A stretch of DNA of 64,000 nt from Nocardia mexicana NBRC 108244 (GCF_001613165.1 NZ_BDBV01000050.1:1-64000); one strand, 5' to 3'. Positions 15,590-25,208 are shown, counted from the first letter of the stretch. Notes: generated by a model not told the origin, from the sequence alone. A program made the numbers and translations.

Positions 15590-16591
15590 CTACCGCTGGT
15601 ACGACCCCGGAGGACTCCCCGTCCAGCGGCGGAAGGCGCGGGAGAACGCGCTGGGCTCGGAAAAGCCCAGCCGCCGCGACAGCGCGGTGACGGTCTCGTC
15701 GCCGCGGACCAGGCTCGCGACGGCGGCGTCGCGCAGGATCTGCTCGCGGATCTCGCGGGCGGAGGTGTGCTCCTCGCGCAGCTTCCGGCGCAGCGTCTGC
15801 GGGCTCACGGCCAGTTCGGCGGCGACCTCGTCGACGGTGGGCCACGAGCCCCGCAGGCCGCGCTCCAGAATGCGGCGCACCTGCGCGCTCGGCGCGACCG
15901 AGTAGTGGCGGCGGCCGATCACCGCCGACGGCGCGTTGCGCAGGAACTCCAGCAGGTCGGCCTCGTCGCGCACCAGCGGGGTGTCCAGCACCGCGGCATC
16001 GAAGACGAGTGCCGGTGCGGGTGCCGAGAAGACAACGGGCGCACCGAATATCAGGTCGTAATCGTCGAGATCCGAGGGGGGATAGGGGACTTCGATCTGT
16101 CGCAGCAGAATCCGCCCGCCGACCGCCCAGCCGAGGAAGCGGTGGGTGATCGTCAGCATGGTGTCGATGATCAGCCCCACCGGCTTGCGGACGGCGCCGA
16201 TATCGAAGGCCACCCGCGCCTGCCCGCCGTCGACCGTGAGCGTCAGCGGCGGGAATCCGGGCAGCGATTTCTGGAAGCCGACGAAACGCCGGATCGCCGC
16301 GCCCACGTCGGCGGCGCCGATCAGCGCGAAGCACACCAGCCGGAAGGTACCGCGCGGCATCGGCCCCAGGCCCAGGCCGAACAGTTCGTCGTCGGTGGTG
16401 CGCCACAGCCGCTGCACCATCAGCACCGTCTGCTCGACGGTGACGCGAGACCGGCCCTCCGCGAGCAACTCCGGCGAAATACCCGCCTCGCCCAGCATGC
16501 CGCCCACATCCCACCCCCGCGCCTCGGCCAGATCGACCATGGCCCGCACCCGCTGAATGGGCAGCGTGTATCCGGCATCGGTCGAGGTCAC
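15590..16591 (-). CDS. AraC-family regulator with PF12625-type sensor domain
   Basis: 333 residues from GTG 16591. The N-terminal half (PIQRVRAMVDLAEARGWDVG... and DELFGLGLGPMPRGTFRLVCFALIG) matches the 'arabinose-binding-like' domain of OruR/ArgR-type AraC regulators. The C-terminal HTH_18 is VDEVAAELAVSPQTLRRKLR, then VTALSRRLGFSEPSAFSRAF, then RRWTGSPPGSYQR. In this class a small catabolic ligand activates transcription of adjacent degradation genes, so the acyl-CoA dehydrogenase downstream is the obvious candidate. An in-frame start 20 codons further upstream exists but the extra residues do not look like protein of this family. Confidence 0.85.
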   Translation of the reverse strand: MTSTDAGYTLPIQRVRAMVDLAEARGWDVGGMLGEAGISPELLAEGRSRVTVEQTVLMVQRLWRTTDDELFGLGLGPMPRGTFRLVCFALIGAADVGAAIRRFVGFQKSLPGFPPLTLTVDGGQARVAFDIGAVRKPVGLIIDTMLTITHRFLGWAVGGRILLRQIEVPYPPSDLDDYDLIFGAPVVFSAPAPALVFDAAVLDTPLVRDEADLLEFLRNAPSAVIGRRHYSVAPSAQVRRILERGLRGSWPTVDEVAAELAVSPQTLRRKLREEHTSAREIREQILRDAAVASLVRGDETVTALSRRLGFSEPSAFSRAFRRWTGSPPGSYQR

Positions 16592-16703
16592 CTGCCGACC
16601 GTAGCAACGGAGCGCGGCGGCTCCGGAGGCCGCCCGGTGAACTTCGTGCACGCGGTTGAAACTTCGCTTCCGTCACCGGAACTGCGGACTATTTCTACGA
16701 AGA

Positions 16704-16733
16704 GTGACATGTCAGTCGGCTAACTGTTATACG
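16704..16733 (+). promoter_or_regulatory. Candidate mce operon promoter with palindromic operator
   Basis: GTGACA (16704-16709) and TATACG (16728-16733) with an 18-bp spacer, 40 bases before the yrbEA ATG. A perfect palindrome TGACATGTCA (16705-16714) overlaps the -35 element. Confidence 0.45.
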
Positions 16734-16772
16734 CTCTCGCTCGAAGGCGCAGGCGGGTTTGCGGGGAGTGCT

Positions 16773-17609
16773 ATGACGACCATCGAGAAGGTTGTTCGAA
16801 TATCGGCGCCGATGCTGAGATGGTCGATCGACCTGGTGCTTTCGGGCTTGTGCACCTTCGGGCGCACGCTGCAGATGGGGGTGGCGGCATTCCGCTATCT
16901 GGTGCAGGACATCATCGGTCTGCGCCATCCCTGGCGCGACACCCTGCAGCAGGGCTGGTTCATCGTCAGCGTCACCGCGATTCCCGCTGTCCTGGTGGCG
17001 ATTCCGTTCGGCGTGATCGTCTCGGTGCAGGTCGGCAGCCTCACCCAGCAGGTGGGCGCGACGTCGGTGTCGGGCGCCGCCGGGGGCCTGGGGGTGATCC
17101 GCCAGGGCGCCCCGATGGTGACCGCGCTGTTGCTCGGCGGCGCCGCCGGATCGGCGATCGCCGCCGACCTGGGCGCGCGCACCATTCGCGACGAGGTGGA
17201 CGCCCTGCGCGTGATGGGCATCGATCCGGTGCGGCGGCTGGTGGCCCCGCGGCTGGCGGCGATGCTGGCGCTGACGCCGCTGCTGTGCCTGCTCATCATC
17301 TTCATGGGCGTTTTCACCGGATACGTTGTCGCCGTGGTGTTTCAGGGCGTGACGCCCGGGAGCTACCTGGCCTCGTTCTCGTCGTTCGCCTCGATGGCGG
17401 ATCTGGCGGTGGCCATCGTGAAATCGGTGGTGTTCGGGGTGATCGTGCTGATCGTGGCGTGCCAGCGCGGGCTGGAGGCCACGGCCGGCCCGAAGGGCGT
17501 GGCCAATGCGGTCAATGCCGCGGTGGTGCTCGGGGTGATCGCGGCCTTCGGCGTGAATCTCGTGATCACCCAGCTGGTTTCGATGTTCCTGCCGACGAAG
17601 GTGGGCTGA
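16773..17609 (+). CDS. yrbEA: YrbEA, MlaE-type ABC permease of the mce system
   Basis: 278 residues with about five or six hydrophobic segments. It carries the YrbE/MlaE motifs: VSGAAGGLGVIRQGAPMVTA, GGAAGSAIAADLGARTIRDE with VDALRVMGIDPVRRLVAPR (the EEIDAL-type loop that contacts the ATPase). With YrbEB it forms the inner-membrane permease through which Mce complexes move lipids. ATG 16773 has GGGGAG upstream. First gene of a nine-gene operon; its stop overlaps the yrbEB start by one base. The MceG ATPase is not in the window, as is usual. Confidence 0.95.
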   Translation: MTTIEKVVRISAPMLRWSIDLVLSGLCTFGRTLQMGVAAFRYLVQDIIGLRHPWRDTLQQGWFIVSVTAIPAVLVAIPFGVIVSVQVGSLTQQVGATSVSGAAGGLGVIRQGAPMVTALLLGGAAGSAIAADLGARTIRDEVDALRVMGIDPVRRLVAPRLAAMLALTPLLCLLIIFMGVFTGYVVAVVFQGVTPGSYLASFSSFASMADLAVAIVKSVVFGVIVLIVACQRGLEATAGPKGVANAVNAAVVLGVIAAFGVNLVITQLVSMFLPTKVG

Positions 17610-18478
17610 TGACCGAGGTTCCCTCCCGCTACGTTCCGCTCGGGGCGGTCGGCCGCACGGCGGTTTCCGGTGCGCGCGCCCCGATGACGGTGTTCGAGGC
17701 GCTCGGTCACCAGGCGACCTTCGTGGTGCACGTGCTCGGCGCGGTGCCGCACACGCTGCGCGCCTACCGCCGCCAGACCATGCTGATCCTCACCGACATC
17801 ACCTGGGGCAGCGGCAAGATCATCGTCGGCGGCGGCACGGTCGCGGTGCTGGTGTTCCTCGGGGTCGCGGTCGGCGGGTCGATCGGCGTGGAGGGCTTCA
17901 CCGCGCTGAACATGGTCGGGATGGGCCCGCTCACGGGGTTCGTCTCGGCCTACGCCAACACCCGCGAGATGGCGCCCATGGTGGCGGCCATCGGGTTCGC
18001 CGCGCAGGCCGGGTGCCGGATGACCGCGGAGATCGGCGCCATGCGCATCTCGGAGGAGATCGACGCACTGGAGGCCATCGGGATCCGGCCGATCCCGTTC
18101 GTGGTCACCACGCGGGTGATCGCGGGCATCATCACCATCGTCCCGCTGTATCTGCTGACGCTGATCCTGTCCTATATCTCCTGCGCGGTGGTGGTGAACG
18201 TGCTGCACGGGCAGTCCTCGGGCACCTACTACCACTACTTCGGGGCCTTCCTGCAACCCAGCGACGTGCTGGCCTCGCTGGTCAAGGCGACGGTGTTCGT
18301 GGTGATGATCATCATCATCCACGGCTACCAGGGGTTCTTCGCCACCGGCGGCCCGGAGGGCGTGGGCCGGGCCTCGGGGCGCGCCATCCGCGCCAGCCTG
18401 GTGCTGGTGGTGGTCGCGGACATGATCATGACCATCGCGTTCTGGGGCCTGGACGTCGGCATCAGGATCTCGGGGTAG
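17609..18478 (+). CDS. yrbEB: YrbEB, second MlaE-type permease
   Basis: 289 residues. MlaE-type membrane protein with FVSAYANTREMAPMVAAIGF, GCRMTAEIGAMRISEEIDAL and EAIGIRPIPFVVTTRVIAG, the canonical EExDAL coupling loop. It has a longer hydrophilic N-terminus than YrbEA. Expected to heterodimerise with YrbEA as the permease of the lipid importer. ATG overlaps the yrbEA TGA; mceA follows after four bases. Confidence 0.95.
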   Translation: MTEVPSRYVPLGAVGRTAVSGARAPMTVFEALGHQATFVVHVLGAVPHTLRAYRRQTMLILTDITWGSGKIIVGGGTVAVLVFLGVAVGGSIGVEGFTALNMVGMGPLTGFVSAYANTREMAPMVAAIGFAAQAGCRMTAEIGAMRISEEIDALEAIGIRPIPFVVTTRVIAGIITIVPLYLLTLILSYISCAVVVNVLHGQSSGTYYHYFGAFLQPSDVLASLVKATVFVVMIIIIHGYQGFFATGGPEGVGRASGRAIRASLVLVVVADMIMTIAFWGLDVGIRISG

Positions 18479-18482
18479 CGCC

Positions 18483-19514
18483 ATGGGTGTATTCGTCGAT
18501 CATTCGGGCCGGTCCGCGGGACCGTGGTCGCTGCGCCTGCGCGGCGTGGTGATCGCCGCGCTGATAGCGGTGGTGGCGATCGTGGTCACCGGGTATGCGC
18601 AGGGCCGCTTCACCGATCGGTTCCGGCTGACCATCGATGCCGTTACCCTCGGCGAGGGGCTGGCGCCGGGCGCGGAGGTGAAGTTCCACGGCTTCGCCAT
18701 CGGCCGGGTGCGGCACGTGGAGACCGTCGGCTACGGGCATCAGCGCATCGAGCTCGATCTCGACCGCGGGCAGGCCCGCGCGCTCACCGACGCGATCTCG
18801 GCGCGGTTCACCTCCTCGAATGTGTTCGGTTCCAGCGCAATCGAATTGGTCCCCACGGGCCAGGGCGCGCCGCTGCCCGAGAACGCCACCCTGCACATCG
18901 GCGAGAACGCGCAGAACGCCACCGTCGCCGGGATGTTCCGCCGGGCGGCGCGGCTGACGCAGGTGCTCGACTCCGATACCGTCCGGCACCTGTTCGACCT
19001 GCTGATCGACAACAGCGACGCGCTCGGCCCGACCGTGGAGTCGTTCTTCGAGACCGCCCGCATGCTGGCGACCGACCAGCGGGCGCCGCTGGCCCACTAT
19101 CTCGGCGTCGGCGCCGAGGTCAGCGGCGGCGCCGCCGAGCTGAGCCCGCCGGTGGTCGAGGCGATCCTCGGAATCCTGGACCAGAGCGTGTATTTCGGCG
19201 AGGCCGCGAACCGCGCCCGCACCAACCGCTCGCTCGACGGGGTGGACACGGTGCTGCTGCGCGGTGTCGCCGATCTGCTGGAGCGCGGAAATCCGGATCT
19301 GGCGCGGATTCTCGGCGGCGTCCTGGACGTCGCGGTGCCCATCGGAGTGTCCCTGGGCACCGTCGCGCCCGCCTACGACCGCGTCCACGGCCTGATCGAG
19401 CACATGGGGGAGGCCTTCCCGGTGGTCGACGGGCGGGTGCAGCTGCAACTCGAGGTGATCGTGAAAACCATGCCGTACCTGGTGGATTCGATCGCCGCAC
19501 CGGGAGCGCGCTGA
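18483..19514 (+). CDS. mceA: MceA-type lipid-transfer protein
   Basis: 343 residues. An N-terminal membrane anchor (VVIAALIAVVAIVVTGYA) is followed by the MlaD/MCE domain (RLTIDAVTLGEGLAPGAEVKFHG with FAIGRVRHVE), then a helical and C-terminal region (VIVKTMPYLVDSIAAPG). It lacks the long C-terminal tails of some Mce1A homologues. MCE proteins form a periplasmic tunnel that carries lipids between the outer (mycolate) layer and the YrbE permease. Its stop overlaps mceB by three bases. Confidence 0.93.
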   Translation: MGVFVDHSGRSAGPWSLRLRGVVIAALIAVVAIVVTGYAQGRFTDRFRLTIDAVTLGEGLAPGAEVKFHGFAIGRVRHVETVGYGHQRIELDLDRGQARALTDAISARFTSSNVFGSSAIELVPTGQGAPLPENATLHIGENAQNATVAGMFRRAARLTQVLDSDTVRHLFDLLIDNSDALGPTVESFFETARMLATDQRAPLAHYLGVGAEVSGGAAELSPPVVEAILGILDQSVYFGEAANRARTNRSLDGVDTVLLRGVADLLERGNPDLARILGGVLDVAVPIGVSLGTVAPAYDRVHGLIEHMGEAFPVVDGRVQLQLEVIVKTMPYLVDSIAAPGAR

Positions 19515-20521
19515 TGCGGAGCGTGGGCGCCGCGAGCGCGAAACTGGTCGTCTTCCTCGTCGTGGTCGTGGTGTGCGCGGTATTCGTCGTCTCCGCGCTG
19601 AACACCCCGGTCCCCGACGACCGGGAGGCCTACGAGGCGGTGTTCACCGACGTCTCCGGCCTGTACGAGGGCAATACGGTGCGGCTGTCCGGCGTGGCGG
19701 TCGGCACGGTGGAATCGGTGCGCCTGGACGGTGAGCTGGCCCGCGTCCGTTTCACCGTCGACCGGGCCCGCCCGCTCTACGACAACACGCGCGCCGCGGT
19801 GCGGTATCAGGATCTGGTCGGACAGCGGTACGTGGAGCTGCTTCCGGATCGGATGCCCGGCCGCAAGGTGGCCCCGGGCGCCACCATCCCGCTCGATCGC
19901 ACGACGCCCAGTTTCGATGTGTCCAAGCTGTTCAACGGGTTCAAGCCGCTGTTCGAGACCATCGATACCGCGCAGCTCAACCAGTTCGGGCAGAACCTGC
20001 TGCGGGTGCTGCGCGGCGACGGCAGCGGTATCGGGCCCGCGCTGGCCGACCTAGACCGGCTCACCAAGTACGCGAAGAACAGCGAGGCGGTGATCGTGCT
20101 GCTGATCCGCAACCTGGGCGAGGTATCGGAGGCGATCGGCGGAAAGTCCGCCGCCGTAGGGGATCTCGTGGATCAGCTGAGCGGGATCCTGCGCCAGTTC
20201 AGCACCCAGACCGGCGCCATTCTCGATGCGGTGACGCGGGCCAATCGCACCATGGGGCCGCTGATCCCGCTGCTGGAGGAGTTGCGTGACATCTACGACG
20301 GCAACTACCAGCCGCTGGACGCGCTGCTGCGGCGGCTGCTGCCGCAGACCGACCAGATCGTGGAGATCCTGTCCCTGATGCCCGCGCTGCTGCAGGGGCT
20401 CAACAGCGCGGTGCCGCCGAAGGGGCAGCCGGTCGCGCTGAACTGCTCGTCGGGCCCGGCCCCGATCCCGGGCATCGGTGCGCAGGTGCTCGGCAATCAG
20501 AACCTGGTGGTGTGCCGATGA
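19514..20521 (+). CDS. mceB: MceB-type lipid-transfer protein
   Basis: 335 residues. Anchor LVVFLVVVVVCAVFVVSAL, MCE domain (FTDVSGLYEGNTVRLSGVAV, GQRYVELLPDR), a long helical region (TQTGAILDAVTRANRTMGPL) and a C-terminus with two Cys (LNCSSGPAPIPGI, VVCR). The start is coupled to the mceA stop (TGATG). Function as for the other Mce subunits: part of the lipid conduit. Confidence 0.93.
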   Translation: MRSVGAASAKLVVFLVVVVVCAVFVVSALNTPVPDDREAYEAVFTDVSGLYEGNTVRLSGVAVGTVESVRLDGELARVRFTVDRARPLYDNTRAAVRYQDLVGQRYVELLPDRMPGRKVAPGATIPLDRTTPSFDVSKLFNGFKPLFETIDTAQLNQFGQNLLRVLRGDGSGIGPALADLDRLTKYAKNSEAVIVLLIRNLGEVSEAIGGKSAAVGDLVDQLSGILRQFSTQTGAILDAVTRANRTMGPLIPLLEELRDIYDGNYQPLDALLRRLLPQTDQIVEILSLMPALLQGLNSAVPPKGQPVALNCSSGPAPIPGIGAQVLGNQNLVVCR

Positions 20522-21540
20522 TTTCGCTGATACCGAGCGGTGCGCGACTGCGTGACTTCCTGGCCGACCACGGCGTGCAGACCTCCCAATTGCGCTGGGG
20601 CATAGCCGGAGTGGTCGTCAGCGTCGTCGCGCTGCTGGCCGCCGCGGTGGTCTACGCGGTGCCGTTCGAGGAGCGGACCTACACCGCCGACTTCCGGACC
20701 TCCGGTGCCGCCCGGCCCGGGGACGAGGTGCGGATCGCGGGAATCAAGGTGGGGGAGGTGCGTTCGGTGCGGCTGGCCGGTGATCACGTCGAGATCCGGT
20801 TCGGCGTGCAACGTTCGGTGCCGGTGGGCGAGCAGAGTTCGGCCGCGGTCAAGATGCTCACCCCGATCGGCGGACACTATCTCGCGCTGTCGCCCAAGGG
20901 AGCGAAGGCGCTGGGCGGCAAGCATATTCCGCCGGAGCGGACCACGACGCCGTTCGAGCTGTCGGACATCATCGAGGCCGCCACCCCGAAGCTCGAGGAG
21001 GTGGACGGCGCCACGTTGCGGGCCACTGTCTCCGAGGTGAATCGCGCGCTGGCCGGACAGCCCGATGCCGTCCGCAACATCATCGGCAACTTCACCGGGC
21101 TGTCCCAGGTGCTGGCCGATCGCGACCGGGAGCTGAACCAGGCGGTGCAGGTGTCCGACGAGTACATCGGCGCCGTCGCCACCGACCGCGCCGTGCTCGC
21201 CGATTTCGTGCGCCAGTTGGGCGTTGTCGGAGTCACCCTGGGGCAGCGCAAGGCCGACGTGGTGCGCACCTTCGATCTGCTGCAGCGGCTGGCCGACGTC
21301 CTGCACCGGCCGATCATGGCCTACGGCGACAGCATCGAGCCCGCCGTGACGGAGTTCGAGCAGCTGTTCGACAAGGTGTTCCAGGATCCGGCCAAGATCC
21401 AGACCGTCATCGACGGCATCAAGGAGTTCGTCGCCAAGATCTCGGCGATGCTCGGCCCCGACGGCCTGCGCATCGCGCCGCCGCCCGCGCCGGGCGCCGG
21501 AGTGGCGATCTGTATTCCCTACCAGGGGAAGGCGTGCTGA
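20518..21540 (+). CDS. mceC: MceC-type lipid-transfer protein
   Basis: 340 residues. Anchor GVVVSVVALLAAAVVYAVPF, MCE domain (YTADFRTSGAARPGDEVRIA, GIKVGEVRSVRL) and a helical C-terminal part ending CIPYQGKAC. ATG 20518 overlaps the mceB stop by four bases (ATGA); an in-frame GTG two codons earlier is less likely. Operon member. Confidence 0.93.
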   Translation: MISLIPSGARLRDFLADHGVQTSQLRWGIAGVVVSVVALLAAAVVYAVPFEERTYTADFRTSGAARPGDEVRIAGIKVGEVRSVRLAGDHVEIRFGVQRSVPVGEQSSAAVKMLTPIGGHYLALSPKGAKALGGKHIPPERTTTPFELSDIIEAATPKLEEVDGATLRATVSEVNRALAGQPDAVRNIIGNFTGLSQVLADRDRELNQAVQVSDEYIGAVATDRAVLADFVRQLGVVGVTLGQRKADVVRTFDLLQRLADVLHRPIMAYGDSIEPAVTEFEQLFDKVFQDPAKIQTVIDGIKEFVAKISAMLGPDGLRIAPPPAPGAGVAICIPYQGKAC

Positions 21541-22532
21541 TGAGGTCGATGGGCAGACGAACGCGCTGGACGGCCCTGATCATGACGGGGCTGGCGCTGG
21601 TCATCGTGTTGGGCGTGGGTGCGGCCGCGGCTTTCAACGGCATCGCCCGGCCCTGGCTGGACGAGGTGCATCCGGCGCAGCGAGAACTGTGCGCGGAGCT
21701 CGCCGACACCGTCGGCCTGTACGAGGGCAACAGCGTCACCATGCTCGGCGTGGAAATCGGCCGGGTCACCGAGATCCGGCCCGAGGGTGACCGGATGCGG
21801 GTGGCCATGAGCATCGACCACTCGGTGCGGCTGCCCGCCGACGCCGAGGCGGTGACCATGTCGAGTTCGATCGTCACCGACCGGCACCTCGAACTCACCA
21901 AGCCCTACCGGGGCGGGCCGGCGTTCGATGCGTCGCACTGTATTCCCCTGGAGCGCACCAGAACTCCCATCGGCATCAGCGATGCACTCGACGCCCTGGG
22001 CAAGCTGTCGGGCGACCTGCTCGGCCAGCAGGGTACCGCTTCGGCGCCGGGCGGCACCCGTGACACCGTCGTCGAGCAGACGCTCACCGCCGCCGACGCC
22101 GCCGTCGCGGGCACCGGGCAGCAGTGGAATGTGCTGCTGCAGAAGATGTCCCAGATCGTCGGGGATCCCGCCGACCGCGACACCACCTTCCGCAAACTGG
22201 TCGACAACCTCGACATCCTCACCACCATGTTCGTCAGCAACTGGCCGGATATGCAGGCGGTGCTGGACAATCTGCACGACGGCATCCAGATGATCGACGG
22301 CGTCTCCACTCACCTGTCCCGGATGGTGGACCTGGCCGTCGAGCTGCTGCCCGTGATCGTGCGCAATGTCGAGAAGTACGACAAGCGGGCCTACGAGCTG
22401 CTGGACCAGTTCCTGCCGCAGGTCAAGGTGTACGCGGGAATGGCGGGCGATATCGCGGACATCCTCATGCACCTCCCGCCGATCGCGGAACGGCTGCCGC
22501 GGGTGGATTCGGCCGGGGGTGGTGCGCGATGA
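21540..22532 (+). CDS. mceD: MceD-type lipid-transfer protein
   Basis: 330 residues. Anchor ALIMTGLALVIVLGVGAAAA, MCE domain (LADTVGLYEGNSVTMLGVEI followed by GRVTEIRPEGDRM) and helical region (VDNLDILTTMFVSNWPDMQA). It is shorter than many MceD proteins, which often carry Pro-rich tails. ATG overlaps the mceC TGA by one base; its own stop overlaps mceE by four. Confidence 0.93.
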   Translation: MRSMGRRTRWTALIMTGLALVIVLGVGAAAAFNGIARPWLDEVHPAQRELCAELADTVGLYEGNSVTMLGVEIGRVTEIRPEGDRMRVAMSIDHSVRLPADAEAVTMSSSIVTDRHLELTKPYRGGPAFDASHCIPLERTRTPIGISDALDALGKLSGDLLGQQGTASAPGGTRDTVVEQTLTAADAAVAGTGQQWNVLLQKMSQIVGDPADRDTTFRKLVDNLDILTTMFVSNWPDMQAVLDNLHDGIQMIDGVSTHLSRMVDLAVELLPVIVRNVEKYDKRAYELLDQFLPQVKVYAGMAGDIADILMHLPPIAERLPRVDSAGGGAR

Positions 22533-23551
22533 GACGACTGCTGCCCCTCCTGCTCATGGTGTGCGCAATGGTGGTGTCCGGGTGCGGGATTCGAGCCACC
22601 GACGTGCCGATTCCGGGCACTTACCTGTCCGGGCCGCAGTATCGGATCCGGATCGAATTCGGCTCCGTGCTGAACCTGCCCGATCGGGCGAAGGTGATCT
22701 CCGAAGGGGTCGGGGTCGGGGTACTGGACCGCATCGATCTCGTCGGCAGCCTCGCCGTCGCCACCGTCGACCTGCGGTCGGATGTGCAGCTGCCGGTCGG
22801 CACCACCGCCGAGCTGCGGCAGAGCACCATTCTGGGCGATATTCACATCGCGCTGGCGGTCCCGAAGGGCGGGGGCGGGCCGTTCCTCGGCGACGGCGAC
22901 ACCATCCCGCTCGCGCACACCCTTCCGGCGGCGAACGTCGAGGACATTCTGCGGGCGCTGTCGAACATCGTCACCGGCGGCCGGTTCGCCGAGGTGCAGG
23001 AGCTGGTCCGCACGGTCAACTCGGCCTTCCCGTCCGACCCGGCGGACGTGGACCGCATCGTCGCCGCGGGCAAGGCGGCCCTGCACGATCTGGGCTCGCA
23101 CACCGACGATCTGGATCGCATCCTGGCGGGTGCGGCGTCGGTCTCGACCACCCTGCAGCAGAACAAGGGCGGCGTGGATCGGACGCTGGAACTGGGGCCC
23201 AGCCGGGCGTCGGGCCTGTCCGACGTGCTGCTGGGAGTGGTTCGGCTGCTGCTGGATTCGCGTGGGCTGGCCGATCGGGTGGGCGATCTCGCGCTGCCGC
23301 ACGTCGGCGATTTCCGCAGCCTGATCGCGATCCTGGCGCCCGCGCTGCGGACCATCTCGACCGCGGACCTCACCGTCGCGCAGAACGTCTCCGCGCTGGA
23401 CAAGTTGTTGCGGGAGAAGCTGATTCCGTTCTTCAGCGCGCCACCCAACGTCCGCATCCACGATGCCACGCCGCAGGCGATCGCCGACGACGCGGCGGCG
23501 CGGTCGGATCAGCTGGTCCGCGTGCTGCACTCGATAGGAATGGTCCGATGA
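22529..23551 (+). CDS. mceE: MceE-type lipoprotein (LprK-like)
   Basis: 340 residues. The signal peptide ends in a lipobox, LLLMVCAMVVSGC, with acylation expected on Cys at VSGC. This fits the rule that the fifth Mce protein is a lipoprotein. MCE domain: YRIRIEFGSVLNLPDRAKVI with SEGVGVGVLDRIDL. The lipid anchor positions it in the envelope next to the other subunits. ATGA overlap with mceD and mceF. Confidence 0.94.
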   Translation: MRRLLPLLLMVCAMVVSGCGIRATDVPIPGTYLSGPQYRIRIEFGSVLNLPDRAKVISEGVGVGVLDRIDLVGSLAVATVDLRSDVQLPVGTTAELRQSTILGDIHIALAVPKGGGGPFLGDGDTIPLAHTLPAANVEDILRALSNIVTGGRFAEVQELVRTVNSAFPSDPADVDRIVAAGKAALHDLGSHTDDLDRILAGAASVSTTLQQNKGGVDRTLELGPSRASGLSDVLLGVVRLLLDSRGLADRVGDLALPHVGDFRSLIAILAPALRTISTADLTVAQNVSALDKLLREKLIPFFSAPPNVRIHDATPQAIADDAAARSDQLVRVLHSIGMVR

Positions 23552-24489
23552 AGCTGTCCGGCCCCCTCTCCATGGTGATGCTGCTGGTGATGACCGTGGC
23601 GTGCGCGGCGTACCTGACCGTCGGTGTGCTCGACATCGATCCCCGCCGCGACACCAATTCCGTGACAGTGCTGGTGAAGTCGTCGGGCGGGCTGATGCCG
23701 ACCTCGCAGGTGGATCTGCGGGGCATGCGGATCGGGCGGGTGCGGCAGATCAGCACCACGCCCGAGGGGCTGGCGGTCCGGCTGGAACTCGATGGGCGCT
23801 ACCGGGTTCCGGCGGACAGCGAGGTGCGCATCGCGAATCTGTCCGCGGCCGGTGAGCAGTTCCTCGACTTCCGTCCGCAGTCGTCGCAGGGCCCGTACCT
23901 GCGTGACGGCAGCGTGATCCCGGCCGGGCAGGTGCGGGTGGCCACCACCGTGAGCGACGCGCTGGCCCGCTTGGACGGCCTCAACAGCCAGATCGATCCG
24001 GAAAAGGTTGCCGGGCTGGCGAATACGCTGTCGGCGGGCTTCGAGGGCCGCGACGCCGACCTGCAGAACCTGACCACCGCCCTCACCATGACGGCTCGAA
24101 TGCTGCACGACAAGCGCGCACAACTGACCCGCCTGTACAGCAATGTGCAGACCCTGGGCGACAACTTCGCGGGGACCGGGCCGGTGTTCAGCACCGGCGC
24201 CACCGATGTGGATCAGGCGATACCGGATGTGCTGCACGTGATCCGGGCGTTCGAGGACTATTCCCGGGCCGGGGAGCACGTCTGGGATGCCCCGCTCGGC
24301 CCGCTGGTGGACAAGATCGACCAGTACATCGCGCTGCTCGGGCCCGACCTGGCCCACATCGCCACCGCGCTGAAACCCGCCACCAGCGTGATCAAACCCC
24401 TGCGCGTGGACGCGGGATCCATAGTCGACCTGCTCTCGGCGATGTTCCCGGGCGGCCCGGCCCGGGTGACCGTCGAAGTGCCGAGATGA
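23548..24489 (+). CDS. mceF: MceF-type lipid-transfer protein
   Basis: 313 residues. Hydrophobic N-terminus (MVMLLVMTVACAAYLTVGVL), MCE domain (SVTVLVKSSGGLMPTSQVDL, RGMRIGRVRQIS), helical region and a short C-terminus (PGGPARVTVEVPR). Last canonical mce gene; its stop overlaps the following Mce-associated gene by four bases. Confidence 0.93.
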   Translation: MKLSGPLSMVMLLVMTVACAAYLTVGVLDIDPRRDTNSVTVLVKSSGGLMPTSQVDLRGMRIGRVRQISTTPEGLAVRLELDGRYRVPADSEVRIANLSAAGEQFLDFRPQSSQGPYLRDGSVIPAGQVRVATTVSDALARLDGLNSQIDPEKVAGLANTLSAGFEGRDADLQNLTTALTMTARMLHDKRAQLTRLYSNVQTLGDNFAGTGPVFSTGATDVDQAIPDVLHVIRAFEDYSRAGEHVWDAPLGPLVDKIDQYIALLGPDLAHIATALKPATSVIKPLRVDAGSIVDLLSAMFPGGPARVTVEVPR

Positions 24490-25208
24490 GTGAGGAGAAG
24501 TCGTTGGCGACTGCGAAAGAGACCACGAAAGCCGAAGAGCAGGAGCAGGATACGGTCGAGGCGAAGGGTGGAGAGCAGGATACGCGGCAGCCTGCCGACG
24601 CCGCCGAGACGGGCAAGGTGTCCGGGGCAGCGAGTAGGTCGAGCGGTGATGTGGGGGACTCGTCCGGCGGGAAGCGGCTTTCGGCCGCAGGCGCGAAGGC
24701 GTCGCTGTCGGATGCTTCTCGCCGCGTTACCTATCTCTTGGTCGCGCTCGTGATTGTCCTGATCGCCACGGCGGGCGTCCTCGCCTACCAATGGCGCAGC
24801 AGCGCAAGCGATCTCAGTACGCTGCGCCAGCAGAACGCCGACCGCGCGCATGCCGCCGAACTGGCCAAGGACTACACCCTGCGCTCGCTCACCTACGACT
24901 ACAACAATCTGCCCGCGTTCTTCGACGGTGTGCAGCGCGATACCTCCGAGGCGCTGCGCAAGCGCTACGCCGACGTGCACGACACCCTGGCGAAGATCAT
25001 GACCGAGGCCCACGTGGTCGCGACCGGCCAGGTGGTGGCCACCGCGGTGGAACCCACGGGCAACAACCAGTACACGGTCACGGTCTTCGCCACCCAGCGC
25101 ACCCAGAACATCCAGCAGCCCGAGCCCGCGACGACGCCGAACCTGCTGTCGGTGACCGTCGCCGGGACCGGAAACTCCTGGCAGGTCACCGATTACGGGC
25201 CCAAGTGA
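24486..25208 (+). CDS. Mce-associated membrane protein (Mas/Mam-like)
   Basis: 240 residues: a ~75-residue charged, Glu/Lys/Ser-rich cytoplasmic tail, one membrane helix (VTYLLVALVIVLIATAGVLA) and an extracytoplasmic NTF2-like domain (YDYNNLPAFFDGVQRDTSEA followed by LRKRYADVHDTLAK). This is the usual shape of Mce-associated proteins, which stabilise Mce complexes. ATGA overlap with mceF. Its 3' end overlaps the convergent ABC1 kinase gene by 16 bases. Confidence 0.9.
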   Translation: MSEEKSLATAKETTKAEEQEQDTVEAKGGEQDTRQPADAAETGKVSGAASRSSGDVGDSSGGKRLSAAGAKASLSDASRRVTYLLVALVIVLIATAGVLAYQWRSSASDLSTLRQQNADRAHAAELAKDYTLRSLTYDYNNLPAFFDGVQRDTSEALRKRYADVHDTLAKIMTEAHVVATGQVVATAVEPTGNNQYTVTVFATQRTQNIQQPEPATTPNLLSVTVAGTGNSWQVTDYGPK

